A stretch of DNA of 6,199 nt from Armatimonadota bacterium (GTDB taxonomy: Bacteria > Armatimonadota > Fimbriimonadia > Fimbriimonadales > ATM1), in contig RFHN01000146.1 of assembly GCA_003695835.1 (NCBI GenBank), forward strand, positions 1 to 6,199, given 5' to 3'. Both the position numbers and the translations under genes were made by a program. This document shows positions 6,062 through 6,199 of the stretch, piece after piece (position 1 is the stretch's first letter; every line of letters starts with the position of its first letter). Below the pieces are notes generated by a model, which saw only the letters and a list, made by a program, of their open reading frames with translations, searched no databases and was not told where the DNA came from.

Positions 6062-6199
6062 GAACCCGCACCTCCACGCAAGATTTGGAGGAAGGGAAGA
6101 CCTTGCCCGGATTGCAGAGGTCGGTCGTGCGGAAGCAGTCTCTGATGGTGCGTTGCCAACGCAGGTCTGTTTCCGAGAACATTTCGGCGAGCAGGCCAA

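Larger units (their letters stand above)
5913..6199. other. Region upstream of the ankyrin gene, no confident gene
   Basis: Besides the inverted repeat and candidate promoter, this stretch is open on both strands. The minus frame (6199-5972, starting at TTG or running in from outside) is rich in Cys, Ser, Arg and Pro and looks like a shadow. The plus frame is open from 5967 to the edge, after TAG at 5964-5966. Its right part is more protein-like (DLARIAEVGRAEAV, then QVCFREHFGEQA), but it has no ATG; GTG at 6057 is the only standard alternative near the middle, without a clear ribosome binding site. I cannot assign either. Confidence 0.4.

Noticed and set aside
5972..6199. Minus-strand 75-codon frame before the ankyrin gene
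   Set aside because: It starts at TTG at the window edge, is rich in Cys, Arg, Ser and Pro, and has no signature, so it is kept only as a note in the edge region.

Overview
This is a GC-rich bacterial window holding four confident protein genes: one housekeeping enzyme (methionyl-tRNA synthetase, metG) and three exported proteins of the kind found in environmental bacteria with large secretomes. The MetG belongs to the long bacterial class with a fused C-terminal tRNA-binding domain and a connective peptide without zinc-binding cysteines. The flanking secreted proteins carry EF-hand-like loops or ankyrin repeats. This would fit phyla such as Armatimonadota or Planctomycetota, but nothing in the window fixes the phylum and no rRNA or tRNA is present.

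Layout, left to right. Positions 1-243 hold no confident gene: a weak truncated minus-strand frame at the very edge and a possible terminator hairpin. Positions 244-930 (minus) encode an unrecognised exported protein. It overlaps by 4 bp (ATGA) the upstream gene at 927-2039 (minus), an exported protein with EF-hand-type calcium loops; the two form a translationally coupled operon read leftwards. A divergent intergenic region (2040-2220) separates that operon from metG (2221-4140, plus). metG converges on, and overlaps by 4 bp, a minus-strand gene at 4137-5912 for an exported ankyrin-repeat protein built from two tandem copies of one module of about 260 residues. Upstream of that gene (5913-6199) there is a structured leader candidate and then sequence with open frames on both strands and no convincing gene.

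Functionally, metG is independent of its neighbours. The two exported leftward genes are probably co-expressed and act together at or outside the cell surface, in an unknown role. The ankyrin protein is probably a separate transcription unit. I see no CRISPR array, insertion sequence, phage gene, toxin-antitoxin pair or defence system. The features most worth following up are the recent-looking internal duplication in the ankyrin gene, an inverted repeat that could mask its ribosome binding site, and the uncharacterised coupled pair of exported proteins.
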